8,190 nucleotides of DNA from an uncultured Clostridia bacterium (GCA_947623765.1 CANQIG010000076.1:1-8190), one strand, 5' to 3'; positions 1-5,676 are shown, numbered from the stretch's first letter. Notes: generated by a model from the letters alone, not told the origin. Numbers and translations are program-made.

Positions 1-2
1 CG

Positions 3-296
3 GACCAGACATACCCGCAATACGAGCCGTACCAGCCGCCGTATCCGCCGCAGTACCCGGCGTACACGCAGAAGAGCCGCTTTGCCGCGTGCCTCCTCGC
101 GCTCATGTTCGGCGTATTCGGCGTGCACAATTTCTATATGGGACGTTACGGCGCCGCGGTCGCGCAGCTGCTCATCACGCTGCTCACCTGCGGCTGGGGC
201 GCGCTGATCTCCGGGGTCTGGGCGATCGTGGAGGCCGTCGGACTCATCAAGGGGACGCGCGCCGTGGACGGACACGGCATCCCGTTCATCGACTGA
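3..296 (+). CDS. TM2 domain-containing membrane protein (5' end outside window)
   Basis: Only the last 97 codons are present; the reading frame is open from the window edge to the TGA at 294-296. The visible N-terminal part (about 22 residues) is rich in Pro, Tyr and Gln (YPQYEPYQPPYPPQYPAY), a low-complexity cytosolic tail often seen before TM2 domains. Residues 24-84 of the visible part fit a TM2 domain: a positive KSR, a first hydrophobic helix ending in GVFGVHNFYMGRYG (the family signature is G-x-H-x-F-Y-x-G), a turn with Gly/Trp, and a second helix ending in VEAVGLIKG. TM2 proteins are small two-helix inner-membrane proteins whose biochemical role is mostly unknown. The stop codon overlaps the AGGAGG ribosome binding site (296-301) of the next gene, so the two are very probably one operon. 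The domain call is confident; the function is not known. Confidence 0.85.
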   Translation, partial: DQTYPQYEPYQPPYPPQYPAYTQKSRFAACLLALMFGVFGVHNFYMGRYGAAVAQLLITLLTCGWGALISGVWAIVEAVGLIKGTRAVDGHGIPFID

Positions 297-306
297 GGAG
301 GCCGAA

Positions 307-1134
307 ATGTCCAAGTTTTTCACATCGGAAGTCATTCTCCCCGGCGTCACGCGGATCGGCGGGCTCGGGGGAGAGCTCTGCTATCTCGTGGAGGGCAGCG
401 AAAAGGCGCTGCTCATCGACGGTTTGACCGGCGTCGGGAGCCTGAAGGCGTTCGTCCGTGAGCTGACCGATCTCCCGGTGGAGCTGGCGCTCACGCACGG
501 GCACGTGGACCACGCCGGCGCGTCGTTTGAATACGGCGCGTGCCGGCTGCATCCGGCGGACGTCGGGCTGCTCTACGACCACGGCGACCCGCAGATCCGG
601 TTCGGCTTCGTCTCGAACCGGCCGGAGGGCGCGTTTATGCCGAAGTTCGAGGACGTGGTCCCGCCCTGCGCGGTGAAGACCTATCCGCTCGTCGACGGCG
701 ACGTGATCGACCTCGGCGGCAGGAAGATCGAAGCGATCGGCGTGCCGGGACACACGAAGGGCACGCTCGTGTTTCTGGACCGGGACGCGCGGGTCGTCTT
801 TTCGGGCGACGCGTGCAACGTCAACACGCTGCTCTGCTGCGGGCCGTACAGCACCTCGGTGGAGGAGTACCGCAGGAGCCTCGAGCACTTCGCATCCTTC
901 GCGGACGCGTTCGACGTGCTCTACGGCGGGCACGGGCCGGTCGCCGTGCCGAAATCCATCATCCCGGACGCGATAGAGCTCTGCGACCGCATCCTCGCGG
1001 GGGCGGACGACAAGATGCCCGCCGAAATGATGGGGAACCGCTGCCTTTACGCCGCGCGGTTCACCGGGATGTTCCGGCGGGAGGACGGCGGACTCGCGAA
1101 TATCGCGTATGTGCCGGAGCATATCCGCGGATGA
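307..1134 (+). CDS. MBL-fold metallo-hydrolase
   Basis: 275 residues. ATG at 307 is 5 nt after an AGGAGG (296-301). The metallo-beta-lactamase fold is shown by the full metal-ligand set: H64-x-H66-x-D68-H69 in LTHGHVDHAG, H149 in GVPGHTKG, D168 in FSGDA and H209 in GGHG. These residues normally bind two zinc or iron ions and activate a water for hydrolysis. No signal peptide or membrane segment is visible, so it should be cytosolic, and no extra domain is fused. The family covers hydroxyacylglutathione hydrolases, lactonases, phosphodiesterases and many proteins of unknown substrate, and the sequence alone does not choose. The C-terminal 60 residues after H209 form a cap-like extension. Its stop overlaps the start of the following peptidase C26 gene (ATGA), which suggests translational coupling and a shared pathway on a small molecule. 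Family call is sure, substrate unknown. Confidence 0.93.
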   Translation: MSKFFTSEVILPGVTRIGGLGGELCYLVEGSEKALLIDGLTGVGSLKAFVRELTDLPVELALTHGHVDHAGASFEYGACRLHPADVGLLYDHGDPQIRFGFVSNRPEGAFMPKFEDVVPPCAVKTYPLVDGDVIDLGGRKIEAIGVPGHTKGTLVFLDRDARVVFSGDACNVNTLLCCGPYSTSVEEYRRSLEHFASFADAFDVLYGGHGPVAVPKSIIPDAIELCDRILAGADDKMPAEMMGNRCLYAARFTGMFRREDGGLANIAYVPEHIRG

Positions 1135-1850
1135 AAAAGCCGATCATCGGAATCCTGCCGCTCGTGGACGTCGGGCGGGAGAGTTACTGGATGCTGCCGG
1201 GCTATATGCGCGGGTGCGAGCTCGCGGGAGGCGTCCCTGTGATGCTGCCGCTGACCGACGATCCGAAGGAGCTCGAAACGCTCGTTTCCGTGTGCGACGG
1301 CTTTCTCTTTTCCGGCGGGCAGGACGTCTGCCCCGAGACATACGGCGCGTCGGCGACGGCGCTCTGCGGGGAGACGGTCCCGGAGCGGGACCGGATGGAG
1401 GCGGCGCTGCTGCCGCTCGTGCTCGCGGCGGATAAGCCGGTCCTCGGGATCTGCCGGGGCATTCAGGTCCTGAACGCTCTGCTCGGCGGAACGCTGACCG
1501 AAGACATCCCCGCGCTGCGTCCAAGTACGGTCGATCACCACCAAATGCCGCCCTACGACCAGCCGATCCACAGCGTCGCGCTCGTGCCGGGAAGCCCGCT
1601 CGCGAAGCGGCTCGGGAAGACGGAGCTCGCCGTCAACAGCTGCCACCACCAGTGTGTGGACCGCCTCGCCACGCCTCTGGCCGTCATGGCGGCCGCGCCG
1701 GACGGGATCGTTGAGGCGGTATACCACCCGGAAAAGCGCTTCTTCTGGGCCGTGCAGTGGCACCCGGAGTTCATGTACCGCGTCGACGGGTATAGCCGGG
1801 AGATCTTCGCCGCGTTTGTCGAGGCGGCGGGACGCGCGCCGCACGGATAA
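1131..1850 (+). CDS. Gamma-glutamyl-gamma-aminobutyrate hydrolase family protein (peptidase C26, class I glutamine amidotransferase-like)
   Basis: 239 residues, starting MKKPIIGILP at the ATG that overlaps the previous stop by 4 bp (ATGA, 1131-1134). An in-frame ATG at 540 gives a longer frame but would overlap the MBL gene almost completely. Family marks: SGGQDVCPETYG (61-72), nucleophile C108 in LGICRGIQVLN, NSCHHQ (169-174), and H211/E213 in QWHPEF, completing the Cys-His-Glu triad. Length fits PuuD-like enzymes, which cleave gamma-glutamyl amide bonds such as in gamma-glutamyl-GABA. No putrescine-pathway partner genes (puuA, puuB, puuC) are in view, so a PuuD role is not supported and no symbol is given. 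The coupled MBL hydrolase suggests both act on the same or successive substrates (inference). Transcription probably ends at the hairpin at 1864-1899. Confidence 0.93.
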   Translation: MKKPIIGILPLVDVGRESYWMLPGYMRGCELAGGVPVMLPLTDDPKELETLVSVCDGFLFSGGQDVCPETYGASATALCGETVPERDRMEAALLPLVLAADKPVLGICRGIQVLNALLGGTLTEDIPALRPSTVDHHQMPPYDQPIHSVALVPGSPLAKRLGKTELAVNSCHHQCVDRLATPLAVMAAAPDGIVEAVYHPEKRFFWAVQWHPEFMYRVDGYSREIFAAFVEAAGRAPHG

Positions 1851-1863
1851 GAAAACGAAAAAG

Positions 1864-1899
1864 CTGGCCGTTCATCCCCAAACGGGGACGAACGGCCAG
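1864..1899. terminator. Bidirectional hairpin terminator between convergent genes
   Basis: Two 16-nt arms (1864-1879 and 1884-1899) pair with a single G-U-type mismatch around the 4-nt loop AAAC. On the minus strand the stem is followed by a T-rich run (reverse complement of 1851-1862, CTTTTTCGTTTTC), a good intrinsic terminator for the 93-residue gene. On the plus strand the downstream TGTGTTTATT is a weaker T-tract, so it probably also ends the TM2/MBL/C26 operon. It starts 13 bp after one stop codon and ends 5 bp from the other. Confidence 0.85.
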
Positions 1900-1904
1900 T
1901 GTGT

Positions 1905-2186
1905 TTATTCAGACGCCGAGCCCGCGCCGCCGCGATCGGGCCAGCCCGGAAGGTCGTCCGCTTTTTCCCGGAGCGTATACGCGCCGTCGTCGTATTTTCC
2001 GGGCAGCTTTCGCGGGTATTCCATGCCGTAAAGCTGCTGATACGATTCCAGTTCGGCGTCGTTCTGGGGCGGGGTAGGCATCAGGCCGGTGCATTCCGTC
2101 GCGGAAGCCACGTCGGAAAGATCGGGGTAGACGGTCTCGTGTTCGCGGTAGGGCGTCTTTTTCGGTTCACGCTTTTTGCCTTTCAT
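1905..2186 (-). CDS. Hypothetical small protein, 93 residues
   Basis: Supported as a gene by a good ribosome binding site on the minus strand (AAAGGAG, plus coordinates 2195-2201, 8 nt before the ATG), by a strong hairpin with T-run just past the TAA stop, and by its lying outside any other gene. The protein is very hydrophilic. It begins with a basic stretch (MKGKKREPKKTPYREHE) and continues with an acidic, Pro-rich middle that looks constrained (DVASATECTGLMPTPP at 25-40, then NDAELESYQQLY). The C-terminus is charged and Gly-rich. No signal peptide, membrane helix or metal-binding cluster is seen; there is one Cys (residue 32). I do not recognise a named family. The first 10 residues could bind nucleic acid, but that is a guess. 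No clear promoter was found: the upstream DNA enters the decayed repeat region. Confidence 0.75.
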   Translation of the reverse strand: MKGKKREPKKTPYREHETVYPDLSDVASATECTGLMPTPPQNDAELESYQQLYGMEYPRKLPGKYDDGAYTLREKADDLPGWPDRGGAGSASE

Positions 2187-2212
2187 GTGCAGCGCTCCTT
2201 TCGGCTTTTAGT

Positions 2213-2700
2213 TTGCCGCAAAGGGCTGCACGTATGCCGGGAGGAAAAACTTTTTATTGGGCGGCACGGTTTTGACCAGCGCGCTGCTTGGCTTCTGTTT
2301 TTCGCGAAAGGTGATGGGATTGCCGAGTGAGCAAAATTTCTTCGGAGTAGCCATTCCGGTCGTTGTGTTTTGCCCTTACTTGCCGTAACGAACGGGGGCG
2401 TGCCGCGAGCGCGTAAAACTTCCCGGCGCAGGGAGAATGTCTGCCCGTGTTTCTTGCTTTTCGCTTGCCACAAGGAACGGTGCATATGGCCGGGAGGGAC
2501 AAAATTTTTTTGTCGCAGGCGGGGCTTTGGCATATCCGGTTGGGCTTCTGTTCCCAGAAAAGGATGGTGGGAGAAATTCTTTCGACGAAGATGGAACGTC
2601 TGTCAGCACCGTTTGGCTTTTCCTTGCCGCGAGGTGCGGAGGCGACGCTGAGATGTGCTTTTTTCGTCTCAGGCTTGGCTGCGTCTCGCGTTCGTGTGCC
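2213..2700. repeat. Decayed repeat array, period about 84 bp, in a gene-free region
   Basis: The 610 bp between 2187 and 2796 hold no credible gene. The open frames here lack ribosome binding sites and have biased composition. Instead, a degenerate motif recurs: TTGCC(G/A)-CAAGG-(N)-CGG followed by GGGAGG-AAAA-TTTTT and a G/C cluster. Unit starts are near 2213, 2300, 2380, 2465, 2551 and 2624, with spacings of 73-87 bp. There is also a higher-order copy: 2213-2330 resembles 2465-2580 (shared TTGGGCTTCTGTT / GAAAAGG-TG-TGGGA blocks), an offset of about 252 bp. One unit holds a perfect 7-bp hairpin, GACAAAA-TTT-TTTTGTC (2498-2514); another has CTGAGA/TCTCAG arms (2648-2672). The alignment was done by eye and individual units are poorly conserved, the last one most of all. 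Confidence 0.5.
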
Positions 2701-2752
2701 CTCTTTTTCCATGAGGGACTTTGAGCGCGGCGAGATCTTTGGAAAGACGCGA

Positions 2753-2781
2753 AAAGCGCCGGCCTTTTGGGCCGACGCTTT
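2753..2781 (-). terminator. Intrinsic terminator of the cold-shock gene
   Basis: 12-bp arms (2753-2764 AAAGCGCCGGCC and 2770-2781 GGCCGACGCTTT) pair with one G-U-type mismatch around a 5-nt loop. It begins 15 bp beyond the csp stop codon. Read on the minus strand the stem runs into TTTTCGCGTCTTTCC, a moderate T-tract. Confidence 0.75.
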
Positions 2782-2796
2782 CTGTTCGTTTTCCGA

Positions 2797-3009
2797 TCAG
2801 AGCTTCACGACGTTGACCGCGCGAAGCTTGCCGGGGTTCTTCGGATCTTCCTCGGTGTCGAAGGTGACCTTCTGGCCCTCGTCGAGGGTCTTGAAGCCTT
2901 CGGACTGGATGGCGGAGAAGTGGACGAAAACATCCGCGCCGCCGTCATCGTTGGAGATGAAGCCGAAACCCTTCGTGGGGTTGAACCATTTGACTGTACC
3001 GTTGTGCAT
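2797..3009 (-). CDS. csp: Cold-shock domain protein (CspA/CspB family)
   Basis: 70 residues, the normal length of a single cold-shock domain. RNA-binding motif RNP1 is KGFGFI (13-18) and RNP2 is VFVHF (27-31); W8 and F9 (VKWFN) and F31 supply further aromatic base-stacking residues. Proteins of this family form a five-strand beta barrel, bind single-stranded RNA and DNA and act as RNA chaperones, at low temperature and often in normal growth as well. The start is fixed by GGGAGG (plus coordinates 3019-3024) 9 nt before the ATG. The gene is monocistronic, with a near-perfect sigma-A promoter at 3131-3159, a leader of about 115 nt and its own terminator. Long leaders are typical of cold-shock mRNAs, where they can act as temperature-sensitive structures; here the leader holds a marked double palindrome. 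Family call is certain; which paralogue is unknown. Confidence 0.97.
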   Translation of the reverse strand: MHNGTVKWFNPTKGFGFISNDDGGADVFVHFSAIQSEGFKTLDEGQKVTFDTEEDPKNPGKLRAVNVVKL

Positions 3010-3057
3010 GAGTTGGGACCTCCCGGATAAAATTAGTGCATCAAACCATATACAAAA

Positions 3058-3100
3058 TCACAGCCGCTGTAAACCACGAACATACTTACAGAGACTGTGA
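3058..3100 (-). promoter_or_regulatory. Nested double palindrome in the csp leader
   Basis: On the plus strand: TCACAG-ccg-CTGTAA (3058-3072), a 13-nt spacer, then TTACAG-aga-CTGTGA (3086-3100). The two 15-bp elements are exact inverted copies of each other in their arms, and each is itself a 6-3-6 hyphenated palindrome with one mismatched pair. As RNA this folds to a hairpin of 6 bp, a 3x3 internal loop, 6 bp and a 13-nt loop. As DNA it looks like two operators for a dimeric repressor. It starts about 24 nt downstream of the predicted csp transcription start. Either a cold-shock RNA element or a pair of repressor sites would fit; the sequence does not decide. Confidence 0.6.
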
Positions 3101-3130
3101 GGCATCGACATCGTTTACTACACCATGTCT

Positions 3131-3159
3131 AGTATAGCAGGTCTGCGGGCGGATGTCAA
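3131..3159 (-). promoter_or_regulatory. Sigma-A promoter of csp
   Basis: On the minus strand, a perfect -35 TTGACA (plus 3154-3159) is 17 bp from a -10 TATACT (plus 3131-3136). An A/T-rich tract (3161-3180) just upstream resembles an UP element. The predicted start is near 3124, giving a leader of about 115 nt. Confidence 0.88.
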
Positions 3160-3282
3160 GCATTTTTTCAAAAAAAAGAAGGACTTCCTCCGTTCGCTTC
3201 ATGGGAGATTCACAAAATGTTCCGAAACGGTTTACGCAGAACAGGGATTTCCGTTCAAAAAAGCGGGGTATACTGGTTTTCA

Positions 3283-3348
3283 GTGACAGAGAAAATGTCA
3301 CGCTCCCGGTCGGGAGCAATGCCCTCCTTTGGCGGTGTCGAAGCCGCC
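3283..3348. other. Three consecutive short hairpins upstream of spoIVB
   Basis: The gap 3160-3559 carries no gene I can support. In it lie three hairpins in a row: GTGACA-gagaaaa-TGTCAC (3283-3301), GCTCCCG-gt-CGGGAGC (3302-3317, perfect 7-bp arms) and GGCGG-tgtcgaag-CCGCC (3331-3348). A TATACT box (3269-3274) lies just upstream, but no matching -35 is seen. None of the hairpins is followed by a T-run on either strand, so they are not ordinary terminators. They could be a structured leader of spoIVB or protein-binding palindromes. I recognise no known riboswitch class. The rest of the gap up to 3540 shows no clear sporulation-sigma promoter. Confidence 0.35.
3336..3342 (+). promoter_or_regulatory. 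Possible 0A box upstream of spoIVB
   Basis: TGTCGAA matches the Spo0A-binding consensus TGNCGAA exactly. It sits in the loop of the third hairpin, about 218 bp before the spoIVB start. One exact copy also occurs inside the csp coding region (2856-2862), so chance is a real explanation. Confidence 0.25.
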
Positions 3349-3559
3349 GGAAAAAAACATACTGCCCGGTGCAATCGCGCTGCGGCAGACAAAAAATTCC
3401 GTCCCGCGCCGCGCGGTACAATTTGTGCGGCGGACGCGGGGTGTTTTTTATTTCCGGGAATCCTTCTCCGCTCGCGGGAAACAGTACAGACGGAAGGCGG
3501 CGGACCGTTTTCGCCGTTTTCCGTTTTTGAACGTTTTTTTGGAAAGGAGAGGATGCAAT

Positions 3560-4705
3560 TTGCGGCAGGAAGATGATCCGGTGCGGAAGACCGCGCAGGA
3601 CGGCCCGGGGCTTGTGTTCCTTCGGACGCTCGCCGCGGCGGTGGCCATCGCCGCGCTTTTGACGCTGGCGCTGCGCGCGGCGTTCGACGCGCGCTTCCCG
3701 GATGTGACGGCGGCGTCCGTTTTCGGGGAAAGCGACGGGACGGCTGCGGTCTCCGAGACCGGGCACACCGTGCGCCTCGGCGGGGATGTATTCGGCATCC
3801 GAATGTTCTCCGACGGCGTTATTGTGGCCGGGCTGACGGAGATCTATACGGACAGCGGCGCCGTCTGTCCCGCGCGGGACGCGGGGATCGAGGCGGGCGA
3901 CTATGTGCTCGCCGCAAACGGCGCGCCCGTGGAGAACAACGCGGCGCTCGCCGATGTGCTCGCGCAGGGCGCTCCCGTGGAGCTGACGCTTAGGCGCGGC
4001 GAAGAGGTGCGCAGCGTCTCCGTGACGCCCGCGCTCTGCGGTTCGGACTTCCGCGCGGGGATGTGGATCCGGGACAGCGCGGCGGGGATCGGCACGGTGA
4101 CGTTTTACAGCGCGGACGGGCGCGCCTTTGCTGCGCTGGGACACGGCATCTGCGATTCGGATACGAAGGAGATCCTCGCCATGAAGCGCGGAGAACCCGC
4201 GCCGATCGCGATCTGCGGCGTGGCGAAGGGCCTCAAGGGGACACCCGGGCGGCTGCGCGGCTATTTCGTGAGTGAGGAGAGCCTCGGCACGCTGCTCCTG
4301 AACGACGAGACGGGCATCTACGGCACGGTGCGCGAGGCGGCGGAGCGGGAGACCGTCCGCGTCCTCGAGCCGGAAGCGGTCCATGTCGGCCCGGCGGAGA
4401 TCGTCGCGACGGTCGACGGGGGCGGCCCGCGCCGCTTTGACGTGGAGATCGAGCGGGTCCGCCGGAACGCGGGGGACACCAAGCAGCTCGTGGTGCGCGT
4501 CACCGACCCGCAGCTGCTCGCGTATACCGGCGGCATCGTGCAGGGGATGAGCGGCTGTCCCATCCTGCAGGACGGCGCGCTCGCCGGTGCGCTGACCCAT
4601 GTGTTCGTGGAGGATCCCGCCCGCGGATACGGCATCCTCGCGGAGCGGATGTTCCAAGAGGGAGAGGCCGTTTTCGGGGGCGGAGAACGGGCGTGGGCGG
4701 CTTAA
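3560..4705 (+). CDS. spoIVB: SpoIVB-like sporulation serine peptidase (family S55)
   Basis: 381 residues from the TTG at 3560, chosen because AGGAGAGG (3545-3552) precedes it by 7 nt and because the frame upstream is low-quality sequence. Order of domains: a short polar N-terminus, one membrane segment at about 18-42 (LVFLRTLAAAVAIAALLTLAL), a PDZ domain at about 70-155 (VCPARDAGIEAGDYVLAANG), then the S55 peptidase domain. The triad is H195 (GHGICD), D316 (VTDPQLL) and S331 (GMSGCPI). The D-to-S distance of 15 equals that of B. subtilis Asp363/Ser378. The usual GMSGSP motif is GMSGCP here; the catalytic Ser is kept. In Bacillus the forespore makes SpoIVB, which crosses the inner membrane and cleaves SpoIVFA to trigger pro-sigma-K processing; in clostridia lacking that checkpoint the target is less clear. 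It lies directly before spo0A, the usual clostridial order. It is somewhat shorter than the 426-residue B. subtilis protein. Confidence 0.95.
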   Translation: MRQEDDPVRKTAQDGPGLVFLRTLAAAVAIAALLTLALRAAFDARFPDVTAASVFGESDGTAAVSETGHTVRLGGDVFGIRMFSDGVIVAGLTEIYTDSGAVCPARDAGIEAGDYVLAANGAPVENNAALADVLAQGAPVELTLRRGEEVRSVSVTPALCGSDFRAGMWIRDSAAGIGTVTFYSADGRAFAALGHGICDSDTKEILAMKRGEPAPIAICGVAKGLKGTPGRLRGYFVSEESLGTLLLNDETGIYGTVREAAERETVRVLEPEAVHVGPAEIVATVDGGGPRRFDVEIERVRRNAGDTKQLVVRVTDPQLLAYTGGIVQGMSGCPILQDGALAGALTHVFVEDPARGYGILAERMFQEGEAVFGGGERAWAA

Positions 4706-4743
4706 TCGCAAAAAACCGCTTTTTCTGAGTATTTTAGGCTCTG

Positions 4744-4750
4744 TTCGACA
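4744..4750 (-). promoter_or_regulatory. Perfect 0A box upstream of spo0A
   Basis: TTCGACA is the reverse complement of TGTCGAA, the consensus Spo0A-binding site. It lies 43 bp upstream of the -35 box of the spo0A promoter, a position compatible with autoregulation as known in B. subtilis. A seven-base match is weak on its own; its placement raises the likelihood. Confidence 0.45.
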
Positions 4751-4793
4751 TTTTCTTACAACAAATTTTCTTTGTAGATTCCAAGTTTTCCTC

Positions 4794-4822
4794 TTGAAAA
4801 TTTTGCCCTTATGTGGTAAAAT
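4794..4822 (+). promoter_or_regulatory. Sigma-A promoter of spo0A
   Basis: TTGAAA (4794-4799), 17-bp spacer, TAAAAT (4817-4822), with an extended -10 TGG just before the -10. It lies in an AT-rich gap between two GC-rich genes and predicts a leader of about 28 nt. A clear sigma-H promoter, as used for spo0A in Bacillus, was not found. Confidence 0.75.
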
Positions 4823-4856
4823 TTCTTCACATTCAAATTCTCGCAGGAGGCAAGAC

Positions 4857-5624
4857 ATGGAAAAGCAAATAAAGGTCATTATTTGTGCGGATGATGGCGA
4901 ATGGAGCCGCGAACATATCGACGCCCTGTCGTCCCGCGGCGCACAGGTCCAGATCATAGGGCGCAACGGCACCGCCCTTGTGAAGAAGATCCGGGAAGAA
5001 AAGCCCGACGCGGTCGTCATGGACCTGTTCATGCCCGGGCAGGACGCGCTCGGCGTCATGCGGCAGGTGCAGAGCGAGGGGTTCCGTCGGCCGGCGTTCT
5101 TTGTGGCGTCCCCCTACGCCGCGCCGGCGCTCGAGCGCCAGGTGATGGAGGCGGGCGCGGCGTACTGCGCCATACAGCCCTTCGCAAAGCGCGACATGAT
5201 CGACCGGATCTTCGCGCTCTGCGGGGAAAAACAGCCGGAAACGGCCTCGGAAAAGCGCCGGGTCCAGAAGGATCTGCGCATCGAGGTGACGGAGATCCTC
5301 CATCAGATCGGCGTGCCCGCGCACATCAAAGGCTACCATTACCTGCGGGATTCCATCCTCATGGCGGTCGAGGACCCCGAGATCATCAACGCCGTGACGA
5401 AGCAGCTCTATCCGAACGTCGCGAAGCAGTACGAGACGACGAGCTCCCGCGTCGAACGCGCGATCCGCCACGCGATCGAGGTGGCGTGGGACCGCGGCGA
5501 CGTCGACGTGCTGAACTCCTATTTCGGCTACACGATCCACAACACGCGCGGCAAGCCGACGAACAGCGAGTTCATCGCCATGATCTCGGATAAGCTCTCT
5601 TTGGAGATCGAAAACGCCTCCTGA
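4857..5624 (+). CDS. spo0A: Spo0A, master response regulator of sporulation
   Basis: 255 residues; the ATG at 4857 is 6 nt after AGGAGG (4845-4850). Residues 1-122 are a receiver domain with the acidic pair D12-D13 and phospho-acceptor D56 (VVMDLFMP), the same number as in B. subtilis. After an acidic/charged linker (123-137), residues 138-255 are the Spo0A C-terminal DNA-binding domain. It is strongly conserved, including TSSRVERAIRHAIEVAW (195-211, recognition helix) and GKPTNSEFIAMISDKL (232-247). Phosphorylated Spo0A binds 0A boxes as a dimer and switches on early sporulation genes. Oddities: the invariant receiver lysine of the K-P-F motif is Gln (Q107 in CAIQPF), and the Asp-Gly after the active-site loop is Asp-Ala (D63-A64), so signalling through the receiver may be altered. 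It follows spoIVB after 151 bp and has its own promoter with a 0A box. Confidence 0.97.
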   Translation: MEKQIKVIICADDGEWSREHIDALSSRGAQVQIIGRNGTALVKKIREEKPDAVVMDLFMPGQDALGVMRQVQSEGFRRPAFFVASPYAAPALERQVMEAGAAYCAIQPFAKRDMIDRIFALCGEKQPETASEKRRVQKDLRIEVTEILHQIGVPAHIKGYHYLRDSILMAVEDPEIINAVTKQLYPNVAKQYETTSSRVERAIRHAIEVAWDRGDVDVLNSYFGYTIHNTRGKPTNSEFIAMISDKLSLEIENAS

Positions 5625-5637
5625 CAGGTGAAAAATG

Positions 5638-5646
5638 TGATATAAT
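5638..5646 (+). promoter_or_regulatory. Extended -10 promoter candidate after spo0A
   Basis: TG-A-TATAAT: a perfect -10 (5641-5646) with an extended TGn element, but no good -35 at 16-18 bp. If active, transcription would start about 5653, inside the inverted repeat 5647-5676, and run about 130 nt to trxB. Confidence 0.5.
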
Positions 5647-5676
5647 TTCACGTTAAAACACGAAAAATAACGTGAA
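5647..5676. promoter_or_regulatory. Perfect 9-bp inverted repeat at the predicted transcription start
   Basis: TTCACGTTA (5647-5655) and TAACGTGAA (5668-5676) are exact reverse complements, 12 bp apart. A third partial copy of the half-site, GTGAAA (5628-5633), faces TTTCAC (5646-5651) across the -10 box. The position over the -10 and +1 suggests a repressor operator. It could instead stop spo0A transcripts, but there is no T-run after it. Confidence 0.5.

Noticed and set aside
286..1122. 278-codon minus-strand open frame
   Set aside because: It is exactly opposite the MBL hydrolase, whose catalytic motifs prove the plus-strand reading.
2254..2712. Open frames in the repeat region (152 codons minus, and 2447-3100 plus)
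   Set aside because: They have no ribosome site, contain the degenerate repeat, and the plus one runs through csp in antisense. The repeat explains the open reading better.
2856..2862. 0A box TGTCGAA inside csp
   Set aside because: It is within coding sequence; taken as a chance match and as a measure of background.
3329..3559. Upstream ATG (3329) as spoIVB start, or ATG at 3553
   Set aside because: The 3329 start adds 77 low-complexity residues and has no ribosome site; the ATG at 3553 is in another frame that stops after a few codons. TTG at 3560 has the site and gives the expected membrane segment near the N-terminus.
4697..4724. Terminator after spoIVB (GCGG ... CCGCTTTTT)
   Set aside because: The stem is only 4 bp with a loop of 15 nt; too weak to call, so read-through from spoIVB into spo0A remains possible.
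3086..5059. 657-codon open frame on the minus strand
   Set aside because: It lies opposite spoIVB and the start of spo0A, has Arg/His/Pro-rich composition typical of the antisense of GC-rich genes, and shows no domain.
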